From UBA6107 sp964533735 (GTDB lineage: Bacteria > Chloroflexota > Anaerolineae > Anaerolineales > Anaerolineaceae), in the NCBI GenBank assembly GCA_964533735.1, contig CAZHMD010000011.1, forward strand, positions 1 to 64,000: DNA of 64,000 nucleotides, read 5' to 3'. The notes beneath the pieces were generated by a model, which did not search any database, was not told the DNA's origin, and saw only the letters and a program-made list of their open reading frames with translations. How positions within the stretch are numbered: the first letter of the stretch is position 1; each line of letters starts with the position of its first letter. The translations under genes and the position numbers were made by a program. Below are positions 1-8,227 of this stretch, piece by piece.

Positions 1-816
1 GGCATCCTCAACCTGGTGTTCTACTTCTTCAAGATGGACACCTTCCACTTGCTGCCCGAAGTAGTGGATCAGAAGTACTTCTTCCTGACCGGGATTATCC
101 TTTTCCCGTTCATGGTTGCCATTTTCCTCGAGGAACGCCACCGCAAGGTAAAGGCGGACTCCATCGAGCAAATGCGCGCCCTTTCTTCACATGATTTTGA
201 AACACTCGTGGCTGAAACCTACCGAGCCCAGGGTCACACTGTGGAACATGTTGGCACTACTGGCGACCATGGCATTGACCTGGTAGTACATACCCGGCGC
301 GGAGAGACCTGGCTTGTGCAGTGCAAAAAATACCGCGGCAAGGTGGGTGAACCCATCATCCGTGATTTCTATGGCGCTTTGCGGGCTGCTGATGCGGACG
401 CCGGTGCTGTGGTCACCACGGGTCAGATCACAGAGCAGGCACGCATGTGGGCAGAAGGCAAACCTCTGCACCTCTACGATGGCGAGGAATTCCTCAAAAT
501 CATGCAGACCGTCAATATTAAGCGTTCCCTACCGGCTGAAGCCCGCAAGAAACCTGTTCTTGCTGCACCTGTCAAGTCTCCGATACTGCAGCCAGCATTT
601 GCTACTGCCTTCGCCCATGACACTTCAACCGCTGTGATCGAGCAGCCCTTCGAGGAACAAGACAAGCGACCATTTATGAATATGAACCAGGCACCTGAAT
701 GCCCGGCTTGCGGGGTACCCATGATGCTGCACACCGAGAAGCGCTTCCTGCGCAAGGCCAGCCAATATTACATCTGCCCCAATGCGCCTTCCTGCACGGA
801 AACGCTCGAACTTTAA
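1..816 (+). CDS. Mrr-type restriction endonuclease-like protein with membrane segment and zinc finger (5' partial)
   Basis: The frame is open to the first base, so the true start probably lies upstream; a GTG at 16 is only the first start codon in the window. Counting from that GTG, residues 21-38 form a hydrophobic segment, followed by a basic linker and an Mrr-type nuclease domain (about 54-165). The PD-(D/E)xK-like pattern is visible as GID (D88) followed by QCK (Q102, K104). Four cysteines near the end (C229, C232, C254, C260) look like a topoisomerase-type zinc finger. Mrr-family enzymes cleave DNA, often modified DNA; here the membrane segment suggests a surface-tethered nuclease rather than the cytosolic E. 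coli Mrr. Role in defence or DNA turnover is inferred. A strong terminator follows. Confidence 0.8.
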   Translation, partial: GILNLVFYFFKMDTFHLLPEVVDQKYFFLTGIILFPFMVAIFLEERHRKVKADSIEQMRALSSHDFETLVAETYRAQGHTVEHVGTTGDHGIDLVVHTRRGETWLVQCKKYRGKVGEPIIRDFYGALRAADADAGAVVTTGQITEQARMWAEGKPLHLYDGEEFLKIMQTVNIKRSLPAEARKKPVLAAPVKSPILQPAFATAFAHDTSTAVIEQPFEEQDKRPFMNMNQAPECPACGVPMMLHTEKRFLRKASQYYICPNAPSCTETLEL

Positions 817-841
817 ACCTAATCTATCACAAGATGTATAC

Positions 842-876
842 AGCCCCCCAAATGGTCAAAAGACCGGGGGGCTTTT
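842..876 (+). terminator. Rho-independent terminator after the Mrr-like gene
   Basis: AGCCCCCC (842-849) pairs with GGGGGGCT (866-873), with an inner GGTC/GACC pairing (854-857 with 862-865), followed by TTTT. It ends the first gene and may also serve the convergent minus-strand gene. Confidence 0.85.
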
Positions 877-903
877 AATTGACAAAGCGGAGTAAGTGAC
901 GAC

Positions 904-1545
904 TTAAGCGGTCAACGAGTTTGGATCGGGTGGATTGAATTGTCCCGGTTGTTGTTCGTCGATCAGCATGCGGATGAATTTTCCCCTGGGAGTCTGATGG
1001 AAGTGCTGGTATCCCCATTTCTGATAGGGCATGCCGCGTTTTTGCGCTTTGACCGCCGCCTCATCAGGATACAGGTAAGCGGTTACTGCCTCTGCGAAAT
1101 CTTCGACGGAGTTGAAGTTCTTATCCACCCCGCAAGGAGGCGGCGGGCTGCCCACGCGGTACCAGAAGAATTTCCATTGCGGGTGCAAACGGTGAAATCC
1201 CTTCCACGGGAATCCGCTGCGGGTGGCTTTGCGCATGCGCTGAGAGAATTGCCAACCATTGGCTTTGTCCCAGGCATGCGCGAGCTCGTGGGTGATCGTC
1301 CAGGTGGTGAGGGCGTTGGCATTGTAACAAACCATACCCGATGACAGTACGCAGTTCATTCCGGTGTGCGCCAGTTTAATCTTTACCGGAAAGGTCAGCG
1401 GGTTGACACCACATACCTCGGTGAAATGATCATAGACCACCTCAAGCAATTGCAGTTCTCGCTCCTGCCAATCCCCTTCAAGTGAGAAATGCGTCTTCGC
1501 CTGGACCTGGTCGAACATTGCTTTAACTTTAGTTTTTTCCACCAT
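904..1545 (-). CDS. Zincin-like protein with HExxH motif
   Basis: 213 residues. The motif HELAHAWD (H86, E87, H90, D93) is a classical zinc-metallopeptidase HExxH helix preceded by a hydrophobic TWTI strand, as in SprT-like and related zincins. No signal peptide or membrane segment is visible, so it should be cytosolic. I do not recognise a named family and cannot see an obvious third zinc ligand beyond candidate His/Glu residues in the C-terminal half. The start ATG (1543-1545) has only a weak upstream AGGA; a second Met at residue 10 is an alternative. It is convergent with the Mrr-like gene and divergent from HMG-CoA reductase. Confidence 0.7.
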   Translation of the reverse strand: MVEKTKVKAMFDQVQAKTHFSLEGDWQERELQLLEVVYDHFTEVCGVNPLTFPVKIKLAHTGMNCVLSSGMVCYNANALTTWTITHELAHAWDKANGWQFSQRMRKATRSGFPWKGFHRLHPQWKFFWYRVGSPPPPCGVDKNFNSVEDFAEAVTAYLYPDEAAVKAQKRGMPYQKWGYQHFHQTPRGKFIRMLIDEQQPGQFNPPDPNSLTA

Positions 1546-1676
1546 ATCCTGTAATTATAGGGGCAATTTTCGGTTCCCGGTTCATGATTTACGTTTTGCG
1601 AATCATTCTTAATTCTGATAGGTTTTGCGAGTTATCTGAGCCTAAACTTGGCAGGTAGAAGGGTCACTGGAACGAT

Positions 1677-2957
1677 ATGCCCCAACAAGCCCAAAAGAAG
1701 TTCTATGAATTAAGCCTGCCTGAACGCCTGGAGGATGCGGCACGTCAGAGCGGCGTCCCACTGGATACCCTCAAACCTCTCACAGGGGACGGCGGGTTAA
1801 CCGCTGAACAGGCAGACCATATGGTGGAAAACGCCATTGGCGTCTTCGGGTTGCCTCTGGGGATTGCCCGTAACTTTCTCATCAACGGCAAGGAATACCT
1901 CATTCCCATGGCGATCGAAGAACCATCCGTCATAGCCGGGGCTTCCTTCATGGCGAAACTGGTTCGCGCAGGCGGCGGGTTCACAGCTGAGTCTGACGCG
2001 CCTGAGATGATCGGGCAGATGCAGTTGCTGGATGTGCAGGATTTCGATAAGACGCGAGCACTTCTGCAGGAGCACAAAGCCGAGCTGCTTGAACTGGCTG
2101 CCGGCATTGACCCGGTGCTCTCGCGCTTTGGCGGCGGTCCGCGTGACCTGGTCATCCGCACCATTGAGGATTCAGCCATCGGCGCATTCCTCGTGCTCCA
2201 TCTGATTTACGATGTGCGCGATGCCATGGGCGCCAATGCCATCAATACCGCGCTTGAAAAACTGGCTCCAAGAATCACAGAGATCACCGGTGCGCGCGTG
2301 CACCTGCGCATCCTCTCCAACCTGGCAGACAGGCGCCTGGCGCGGGCTGACTGCACCATCCCATTAGCAAATCTCGCTTTTGAACACTACTCCGCAGAGA
2401 CCGTGCGCGACGGCATCCTGGAGGCCTGGGCTTTCGCTGAAGCGGATCCCTACCGCGCTGCCACGCACAACAAGGGCATCATGAACGGTGTGGACGCGGT
2501 GGTACTGGCAACCGGCAATGACTGGCGCGCGGTGGAAGCCGGCGCGCATGCCTTTGCTGCCCGCAACGGGCGTTACACCAGCCTTTCCACCTGGTCGGAA
2601 GACGACCAGGGAAACCTGCACGGTTTCCTGGAAATGCCCATGGCAGTGGGGATCGTGGGTGGAGCCACCCGGGTGCACCCGGCTGCCCAGGCAGCCTTGA
2701 AGTTACTCAAGATTGAATCCTCCGCCGAACTGGCACAAGTCATCGTCTCCGTCGGATTAGCGCAAAACCTGGCTGCGCTGCGCGCACTTGCCACGGAAGG
2801 CATCCAGCGCGGGCACATGAGCCTGCACGCCCGCCAGGTGGCGGTTGCCGCAGGGGCGACCGGCGAAGATGTGGAACGCCTTGCCAGTCAACTGGTGACT
2901 GAAAAACTCATCCGCACAGACCGCGCGGAAGAGATCCTTAAAGAGTGGAGAAAATGA
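1677..2957 (+). CDS. mvaA: Hydroxymethylglutaryl-CoA reductase, class II
   Basis: 426 residues, normal length for class II HMG-CoA reductases of the Pseudomonas mevalonii type. Visible active-site signatures: EEPSV with E81/E82, the catalytic lysine in THNKGIMNG (K266) with D273 shortly after, and the C-terminal flap histidine in SLHARQ (H384). The enzyme interconverts HMG-CoA and mevalonate with NAD(P)H. Although the family was first described as degradative, the neighbouring HMG-CoA synthase, thiolase homologue and DUF35 genes suggest a biosynthetic role feeding isoprenoid synthesis. Its stop overlaps the start region of the synthase gene, so the two are translationally coupled. No strong Shine-Dalgarno is seen before the ATG. 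Confidence 0.95.
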   Translation: MPQQAQKKFYELSLPERLEDAARQSGVPLDTLKPLTGDGGLTAEQADHMVENAIGVFGLPLGIARNFLINGKEYLIPMAIEEPSVIAGASFMAKLVRAGGGFTAESDAPEMIGQMQLLDVQDFDKTRALLQEHKAELLELAAGIDPVLSRFGGGPRDLVIRTIEDSAIGAFLVLHLIYDVRDAMGANAINTALEKLAPRITEITGARVHLRILSNLADRRLARADCTIPLANLAFEHYSAETVRDGILEAWAFAEADPYRAATHNKGIMNGVDAVVLATGNDWRAVEAGAHAFAARNGRYTSLSTWSEDDQGNLHGFLEMPMAVGIVGGATRVHPAAQAALKLLKIESSAELAQVIVSVGLAQNLAALRALATEGIQRGHMSLHARQVAVAAGATGEDVERLASQLVTEKLIRTDRAEEILKEWRK

Positions 2958-4051
2958 ACATGGCTGAAAAATCCTCTCAGAAAGCCAAACAATCAAAGCT
3001 ATTATTGAAGACCGACCGCCCCACCGGCATCGTCGGTTATGGGGCGTATGTGCCGCGATACCGCCTGCCGGGCAGCGAGGTGGCGCGTGTATGGACGGGC
3101 GGCAAGGGCGGCTCCCCGGTGAAAGAGAAAGCCGTGGCAGGCCTGGACGAAGACGTGATCACCATGTCCATCGAGGCAGCCCGCAACGCCGTTGCCCGCG
3201 CCCGCATTGACCCGCAGGAACTGCGCGCGGTGTGGGTTGGGTCAGAATCACACCCCTACGCCGTCAAACCCTCCGGCACGGTCGTGGCGGAAGCCATCGG
3301 TGCGTCTCACAACATTCAATCCGGCGACTGGGAATTCGCCTGCAAAGCCGGCAGCGAGGCCATGGTGGCGGCCATCGCCCTGGTGGGTTCCGGCATGGGC
3401 AAGTACGCCATGGCAATCGGCATGGACACCGCCCAGGGAAAGCCCGGTGACGCGCTGGAGTACACTGCAAGCAGCGGCGGGGCAGCCTTCATCTTTGGTC
3501 CCGCGGATGAAGCGCTGGTGGAGGTTGAGGCGGCGTATTCCTACGTTTCCGATACACCCGATTTCTGGCGGCGCCCGGAACAGAAGTACCCGGAGCACGG
3601 GCAGCGCTTCACTGGTGAGCCGGCTTATTTCAAGCATGTCGAGACCGCCGGGCAGGTGATGATGGATGAGCTCGGCCGGAAAGCGGAAGACTTCACTTAT
3701 GCCGTCTTCCACCAGCCCAATCCCAAGTTCCCGCAGAAAGCCGGCGCAACACTGGGCTTCAAACCCGAGCAGATCAAAGCGGGGCTGCTGGTACCCGTCA
3801 TCGGCAACACCTACGCCGGCTCCTCATTGATCGGCCTGACCGCCATCCTGGACATCGCCAAACCCGGTGACCGCATCCTGATGGTCTCTTACGGTTCCGG
3901 CGCTGGATCGGATGCCTTCTCGCTGATCGTTACCAAACGGATCACCGAACGCCAGAAACTCGCCACCCAGACCCTTGAGTACATCGCGCGCCGCACCGAG
4001 ATCGATTATGCCCTGTACACACGCTTCCGCGACAAGATCGACATGGGATAA
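2954..4051 (+). CDS. Hydroxymethylglutaryl-CoA synthase, archaeal type
   Basis: About 366 residues. It condenses acetyl-CoA with acetoacetyl-CoA to HMG-CoA. The catalytic residues of the family are visible: Glu in GSESHPYAVKP (about E98), nucleophilic Cys in WEFACKAGSEAM (about C130) and His in FHQPNP (about H253). The sequence resembles archaeal HMG-CoA synthases, which are known to assemble with a thiolase and a DUF35 protein; both are encoded next door. The ATG at 2954 overlaps the reductase stop as ATGA; a second ATG at 2960 has better spacing (9 nt) from GGAG at 2947-2950 and may be the real start. Confidence 0.93.
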   Translation: MNMAEKSSQKAKQSKLLLKTDRPTGIVGYGAYVPRYRLPGSEVARVWTGGKGGSPVKEKAVAGLDEDVITMSIEAARNAVARARIDPQELRAVWVGSESHPYAVKPSGTVVAEAIGASHNIQSGDWEFACKAGSEAMVAAIALVGSGMGKYAMAIGMDTAQGKPGDALEYTASSGGAAFIFGPADEALVEVEAAYSYVSDTPDFWRRPEQKYPEHGQRFTGEPAYFKHVETAGQVMMDELGRKAEDFTYAVFHQPNPKFPQKAGATLGFKPEQIKAGLLVPVIGNTYAGSSLIGLTAILDIAKPGDRILMVSYGSGAGSDAFSLIVTKRITERQKLATQTLEYIARRTEIDYALYTRFRDKIDMG

Positions 4052-4063
4052 GGGGAGACCGAC

Positions 4064-5233
4064 ATGACAGATGTGGTTGTTGCCGGCATCGGACAGGTGC
4101 CTGTCGGAGAGCATTACGAACAGACTTTACGCAGCATGGGCGTACAAGCGCTCATGGCTGCCATCAAGGACAGCCGGAACCTGAAACCGCAAGCCCTATA
4201 CATTGGCAATATGCTGTCTTCCACCGTTTCCCACCAGGCGAATCTGGGCGCGCTCTTCACGGATTATGCCCATTTAGGCGCGATCGAGTCTTATACCGTG
4301 GAAGCGGCGGGTGCTTCCGGCGCGGGCGCGCTGCGCATGGCTTACCTCGCCATCCTCTCAGGCTACGTGGATACCGCGGCGGTGCTGGGTGTGGAGAAAT
4401 GGACCGACCAGACCCACATGGAAGCCGAAACCGCTGCCGCGCAGGGGCTGGATTCTGATTACGAGGGCATCCAGGGACTCACCGAGACCGGGCAAGCCGG
4501 GCTGCTGATGCAGCGCTACCTGCACGAGTACCACCTGCCGGGCGACGCGCTGGGCGGGTTCCCGCTGCTGGCGCACGCCAACGCGGTGAATAACCCCTAC
4601 GCCATGTACCGCCGGGCTATCAGCATGGAAACCTATGCGGCAGCGGACAAGATCAACGATCCACTCAACCTGTATGATGCCGCCCCGTACGCGGATGGCG
4701 CTGCCGCGCTCATCCTAATACGACGCGACCTGCTACCCAAAGACCATACACTCCCGGTGGTGCGTCTGCTGGGCTCAAGCGCTGCCAGTGACACGCTGGC
4801 GCTGCACGACCGCAAGGATCCCCTGGCGTTTGAAGCAGCGAAGGACGCCGTGCACGACGCCTGCATGCAGGCGGGCATCATGCCCATTTACACAGACATC
4901 TTCGAGCTGGATGACTCCTTCTCGGTTTACGCCGCGCTGACGCTGGAAGCCTGCGGATATGCTGACAAAGGGACTGCCTGGCAGATGGCGCGGGATGGGC
5001 TGCTGAAACCAGATGCCAAACTGCCGGTGCTCACCATGGGCGGCTGCAAGGCCCGCGGCAATCCGCTGGGCGCCAAAGGAATCTACCAGGCTGTGGAGGT
5101 TGTACAGCAACTGCGCGGTCTGGCCGGCAAGAACCAGGTGGCGGACGCGCGCATCGCCCTGACGCTGGCACTTGGAGGTCCCGCCTCCACCGCAATTGCA
5201 CATGTGTTCGATAGGGTGGAAAGCAGAGAATAG
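4064..5233 (+). CDS. Thiolase homologue (archaeal acetoacetyl-CoA thiolase family) lacking the active-site Cys and His
   Basis: 389 residues, full thiolase length, with archaeal-type landmarks such as the AHANAVNNPYA segment, LYDAAPYADGAAALIL and a final LGGPAST loop. In active family members the nucleophile sits in VEAACASG; here codon 4310-4312 is GGT, giving VEAAGASG (Gly83). The acid/base His of the GHP motif is also changed: residues read ARGNPLGAKG (Asn333). Position and operon context fit the thiolase partner of the HMG-CoA synthase/DUF35 complex, but chemistry by the usual Cys mechanism looks impossible. It may be a structural partner, use another mechanism, or carry a sequence error at Gly83 (one base from Cys). 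SD GGGGAG precedes the ATG. Confidence 0.88.
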   Translation: MTDVVVAGIGQVPVGEHYEQTLRSMGVQALMAAIKDSRNLKPQALYIGNMLSSTVSHQANLGALFTDYAHLGAIESYTVEAAGASGAGALRMAYLAILSGYVDTAAVLGVEKWTDQTHMEAETAAAQGLDSDYEGIQGLTETGQAGLLMQRYLHEYHLPGDALGGFPLLAHANAVNNPYAMYRRAISMETYAAADKINDPLNLYDAAPYADGAAALILIRRDLLPKDHTLPVVRLLGSSAASDTLALHDRKDPLAFEAAKDAVHDACMQAGIMPIYTDIFELDDSFSVYAALTLEACGYADKGTAWQMARDGLLKPDAKLPVLTMGGCKARGNPLGAKGIYQAVEVVQQLRGLAGKNQVADARIALTLALGGPASTAIAHVFDRVESRE

Positions 5234-5252
5234 AGAATAGAGAATAGAGAAT
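5225..5252 (+). repeat. Four tandem copies of the heptamer AGAGAAT
   Basis: The 7-base unit AGAGAAT is repeated four times without interruption. The thiolase stop codon TAG lies at the junction of the first two units, so changes in repeat number would alter only the gene's 3' edge. The rest of the 156-base gap to the DUF35 gene shows nothing clear. Confidence 0.8.
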
Positions 5253-5389
5253 CGTAAAATCCGTCGGTTCTTACAATTCTCATTTCTCTCCACTCCACTC
5301 TCGGCTCTATGTCAACCTGATAGGATTTGATAGGATTCAGCCTCTAAACTTACGCTTGCAACACCTTATTGATTGAACTGGAGTAAAAC

Positions 5390-5791
5390 ATGGAAATTCC
5401 CCGCCATTGGCGCTTAAAACAACAGAGATATGCCCTCGTGGGTGAGGTCTGCCCGCACTGCGAGGCGAAGATCTTCCCACCGCGCGACGTGTGCCCCGAA
5501 TGCGGCGGCGAAGCCAAGACCCAGTACGCTTTCAGCGGCAAGGGTAAGATCTATTCCTATACCGTGATGCGCGACGCCCCGACCGGTTTTGAAGCCCAAG
5601 CACCCTACACCGTGGCCGTGGTGGCATTGGATGAAGGACCGATGGTGACGGCGCAGCTGACCGACCTGGGTGAGCAACCCGTGAGCATTGGCATGAAGGT
5701 GGAAATGGTCACCCGCAAGATCCGCGAGGACGTGGAGCGCAAGGGGATGATCGTGTACGGCTATAAGTTCCGACCGGTTATGCAAGGGTAG
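5390..5791 (+). CDS. DUF35 Zn-ribbon/OB-fold acyl-CoA-associated protein
   Basis: 133 residues with an N-terminal rubredoxin-like zinc ribbon (C21, C24, C35, C38) followed by an OB-fold with the typical YSYTVMRDAPTGF and YTVAVVALDEGP segments. In archaea a DUF35 protein bridges acetoacetyl-CoA thiolase and HMG-CoA synthase so that the unfavourable thiolase product is passed on; gene order reductase-synthase-thiolase-DUF35 supports the same role here. It is separated from the thiolase by about 156 bases, so it may have its own promoter. The end of this gene and its terminator are duplicated about 1.5 kb downstream. Confidence 0.9.
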   Translation: MEIPRHWRLKQQRYALVGEVCPHCEAKIFPPRDVCPECGGEAKTQYAFSGKGKIYSYTVMRDAPTGFEAQAPYTVAVVALDEGPMVTAQLTDLGEQPVSIGMKVEMVTRKIREDVERKGMIVYGYKFRPVMQG

Positions 5792-5844
5792 CTCCATTAT
5801 TGAGTTTAGATGCGCTTTCCAGAGATGGAGGGCGCTTTTTGTTG
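5766..5844 (+). repeat. Direct repeat A: 3' end of DUF35 gene plus terminator
   Basis: This 79-base stretch includes the last codons of the DUF35 gene and its terminator. Positions 5773-5810 match 7289-7326 with one difference over 38 bases, and the following terminator hairpin is also related. The two copies bracket the AT-rich HEAT-repeat segment. Confidence 0.85.
5812..5840 (+). terminator. Terminator of the mevalonate cluster
   Basis: GCGCTTTCC (5812-5820) pairs with GGAGGGCGC (5827-5835, with G-T wobble) around a six-base loop and is followed by TTTTT. Confidence 0.85.
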
Positions 5845-5931
5845 TATCGAAGAAGAGGATGAATATTGTAAATTTCATGGGGAAATGGAATTAAAGAAAA
5901 TCGTAAATTCATAAGCAAATACGCCCTAATA
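5812..5931 (+). repeat. Dispersed repeat family 1, copy a (terminator plus promoter-like element)
   Basis: After the terminator arm comes TTGTAT (5842-5847), a 16-base spacer and TATTGT (5864-5869), then a stretch with GGGGAAATG and a closing AAATTCATAAGCAAATACGCCCTAA-like segment. The same order of elements recurs at 8735-8868, 17668-17801 and 19291-19453. This copy is more diverged in the -10-like box than the others. Confidence 0.6.
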
Positions 5932-5935
5932 GGTA

Positions 5936-6736
5936 CTAAAACAATCCTATTCGTTTAAAAATTTGAAGCGCCTGGTTTGCTGCTTTGGGCGTAATATCAT
6001 CGGGATAACTGGTAGCATTTACCAACGCTGGAATGGCTTTAGGATCCTTAAGTTCAGAAAGCGAGATGGCTGCTTCCTCCCGTATCATCCAGCCGGGATC
6101 TTGCAGGGCTAAGATGAGATCGTCAATAACGCTTGTATCGCCCATCAAACCCAACCCTTGTGTCGCCATAAATCTGGCTGGGCCGAATTCTTCTTACGCG
6201 GGCATTCTGAGGATTTCCAGGAATCTCTTCACGATACTAGTTCTAAGATCAGGGTTTGCGACTAGAGGTCCAATCTCAACTAGCTTCATCGTTGCACTGT
6301 GACACTTTTTGGGATCCAAGTCCCTTGTATCAGCGATGATGGAATTAATTCCGTCCCCGTCAGAGGCAATACCACATGCTTCAGCATAGCGGGAATCACC
6401 CAACTCTAAAAGAATTTTCTTGACGGCGTTTTGTACATATTGGTTTGGATCATATAGCAAAGTAAGCAAAGGCACTACTTTATTCGGGTCTGGTTTTACG
6501 CCTTTATGTCGTCTCATCCGAGATATAAGTCTCGCAAGTTGTTGTCCGAGGACCAACTTTTCGCGGCCATGTTTCACAAAAAAATTAACCAGGGGTTCGA
6601 ATGCTGTTTCTTCTCCAAGTTCGGATAAACGTCCTGCCGCAAATACACCTAAATCAAGATCATCCCCTTGCATCACTTTAATAAGGCCATCAACATCCCT
6701 GGCGTCTCGCATTCTCATCAGATCGGATTCATTCAT
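5936..6736 (-). pseudogene. HEAT-repeat protein gene interrupted by an in-frame TAA
   Basis: A minus-strand frame starts at ATG 6734-6736 behind a good AGGAGG and encodes about 180 residues of HEAT-like helical repeats (for example VFAAGRLSELGEETAFEPLV). It then meets TAA at 6194-6196 and continues in the same frame, without any shift, through EEFGPARFMATQGLGLMGD and further HEAT-like repeats to 5936. The join reads naturally if the TAA was once a sense codon such as TAC, so one gene of about 266 codons has probably been split by a point mutation. The second half has its own ATG at 6167-6169, so two short proteins are an alternative. HEAT repeats mediate protein binding; no partner can be named. 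Confidence 0.75.
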
Positions 6737-6923
6737 AGGAGTCCTCCTGATTTTTTTCCCATGTAAATTACGATATTCAATCGGGGTTTGGAACAAGATT
6801 TCAATTGGGTTGTCTTTTCCATTACAGCTGCAATCGCACTTATATCAATTGATTGTCCTGGACAGTACTATACAACCCCGAATGTCTGGACGGCAGATTA
6901 TTGCATTAGTGAATAATATTCTT

Positions 6924-7166
6924 TTATTTCTTTTTCCGTTTCAATTTTGTATCCCCGAAACCCAATAAATTCGGATTGAAGGAATCAGGCGGTGTATCAT
7001 GTTCCTCGACAATTTCCCAACCGCCGTTGACTAATTCAGATTTTCTTCTCTGATAGGCTGAATAGTTGCCATCGCTCACTTCAGCCCAACTGTTGGGTGG
7101 AAGAAATGTAATTTTTCCCCCCATAAATGAAAGACTGCATTCTTCCCATCTTTGAAAAATAGACAT
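6924..7166 (-). CDS. Small hypothetical protein
   Basis: 80 residues, charged, no signal peptide or membrane segment, ending in a Lys/Arg-rich tail (KLKRKKK). The start ATG (7164-7166) follows AAGGAAGGG with short spacing. I do not recognise a family. It lies upstream of the broken HEAT-repeat gene on the same strand inside the AT-rich insert and may have belonged to the same transcription unit. Confidence 0.5.
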   Translation of the reverse strand: MSIFQRWEECSLSFMGGKITFLPPNSWAEVSDGNYSAYQRRKSELVNGGWEIVEEHDTPPDSFNPNLLGFGDTKLKRKKK

Positions 7167-7281
7167 ATGCCCTTCCTTTTTATGAGTGACTACTTAAGTA
7201 TATAAGAAAAACCGCATGTAATTCGTTCTACAACATTAAATTGCTACTCTAATCACAACTTCCTGGTCAATCTCGGATATT

Positions 7282-7359
7282 AGTTCAGACCGGTGATGCA
7301 AGGGTAGCTCCATTATTGAGTTTAGACCACCTTCCAGAGTTGGGGGTCGTTTTTTGTTG
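7282..7359 (+). repeat. Direct repeat B: displaced copy of the DUF35 gene tail and terminator
   Basis: Positions 7289-7326 repeat 5773-5810 with a single mismatch, including the DUF35 stop codon region, although no DUF35 reading frame precedes this copy. A related hairpin follows (GACC 7325-7328 with GGTC 7345-7348) with a T run. This looks like the far end of a duplication or insertion event that placed the HEAT-repeat segment here. Confidence 0.8.
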
Positions 7360-7474
7360 AGGCATATAAATAATCTTGCTGGCGCGGTGGGTTCAAAACC
7401 AATCCCACCCTTCTACATATCGTAAGCCGAAAGGCCGTGACCGAATCTATCCACTCCAAAGGAGATCCTCCACC

Positions 7475-8221
7475 ATGGACATACCGCGGATATTCAACAT
7501 CACTGAGAGTGCTCACCGCATCCACAACCCGATCACACCTGAAAAGCTTGCCGCTCTCGGCGCGGCGCTGCGCCTGGAACGGGGAGCCCGGGTGCTCGAC
7601 CTCGGCAGCGGTTCGGGGGAGATGCTGTGCACCTGGGCACGGGATCACGGGATCACCGGCACCGGCATCGACATGAGCCAGTTGTTCACCGAGCAAGCGA
7701 GACTGCGGGCTGAAGAACTGGGCGTCGCTGATCAAGTGAAGTTCATCCATGACGACGCTACAGGCTATGTCTCTGACGAGAAGGTCAGTGTGGCAGCCTG
7801 TGTTGGCGCCACCTGGATCGCCGGGGGAGTTGCCGGCACAATCGAGCTGCTGGCGCGGAGCCTGCGCAGCGGAGGAATCATCCTCATCGGCGAGCCCCAC
7901 TGGCGGCAGCTGCCGCCGACGGAAGAGGTTGCCAGGGGGTGCCAAGCTCACTCCATTTCTGAATTTCTCATGCTGCCAGAACTTCTCGCGTCATTCAACC
8001 AGCTTGGCTACGACGTCGTTGAGATGGTTCTGGCTGACCAGGACGGCTGGGACAGGTACGAGGCAGCCAAATGGCTCACCATGCGCCGATGGCTTGACGC
8101 TAACCCCGACGACGAGCTGGCGGAAGAAGTTCGAGCCAAACTGACCTCGGACCCCGAACAATACGCTGCTTACACGCGAGAATACGTGGGCTGGGGTGTG
8201 TTCGCCCTGATGCAGCGGTAG
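7475..8221 (+). CDS. Class I SAM-dependent methyltransferase
   Basis: 248 residues. The SAM-binding motif I reads VLDLGSGSGEML (about residues 42-53), followed by an acidic strand end (GTGIDMS) and a DDATGY segment near motif III. The frame is open further upstream, but the ATG at 7475 follows AAAGGAG (7458-7464) at good spacing and starts a sensible protein. The substrate is unknown; the C-terminal half (WLTMRRWLDANPDDE) resembles small-molecule methyltransferases of the Methyltransf_25 kind. It stands alone, between repeat B and its own terminator. Confidence 0.88.
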   Translation: MDIPRIFNITESAHRIHNPITPEKLAALGAALRLERGARVLDLGSGSGEMLCTWARDHGITGTGIDMSQLFTEQARLRAEELGVADQVKFIHDDATGYVSDEKVSVAACVGATWIAGGVAGTIELLARSLRSGGIILIGEPHWRQLPPTEEVARGCQAHSISEFLMLPELLASFNQLGYDVVEMVLADQDGWDRYEAAKWLTMRRWLDANPDDELAEEVRAKLTSDPEQYAAYTREYVGWGVFALMQR

Positions 8222-8227
8222 TGAAAC

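Noticed and set aside
3192..3712. Long alternative frames in both directions inside the HMG-CoA synthase gene
   Set aside because: Shadows of a GC-rich, clearly recognised gene.
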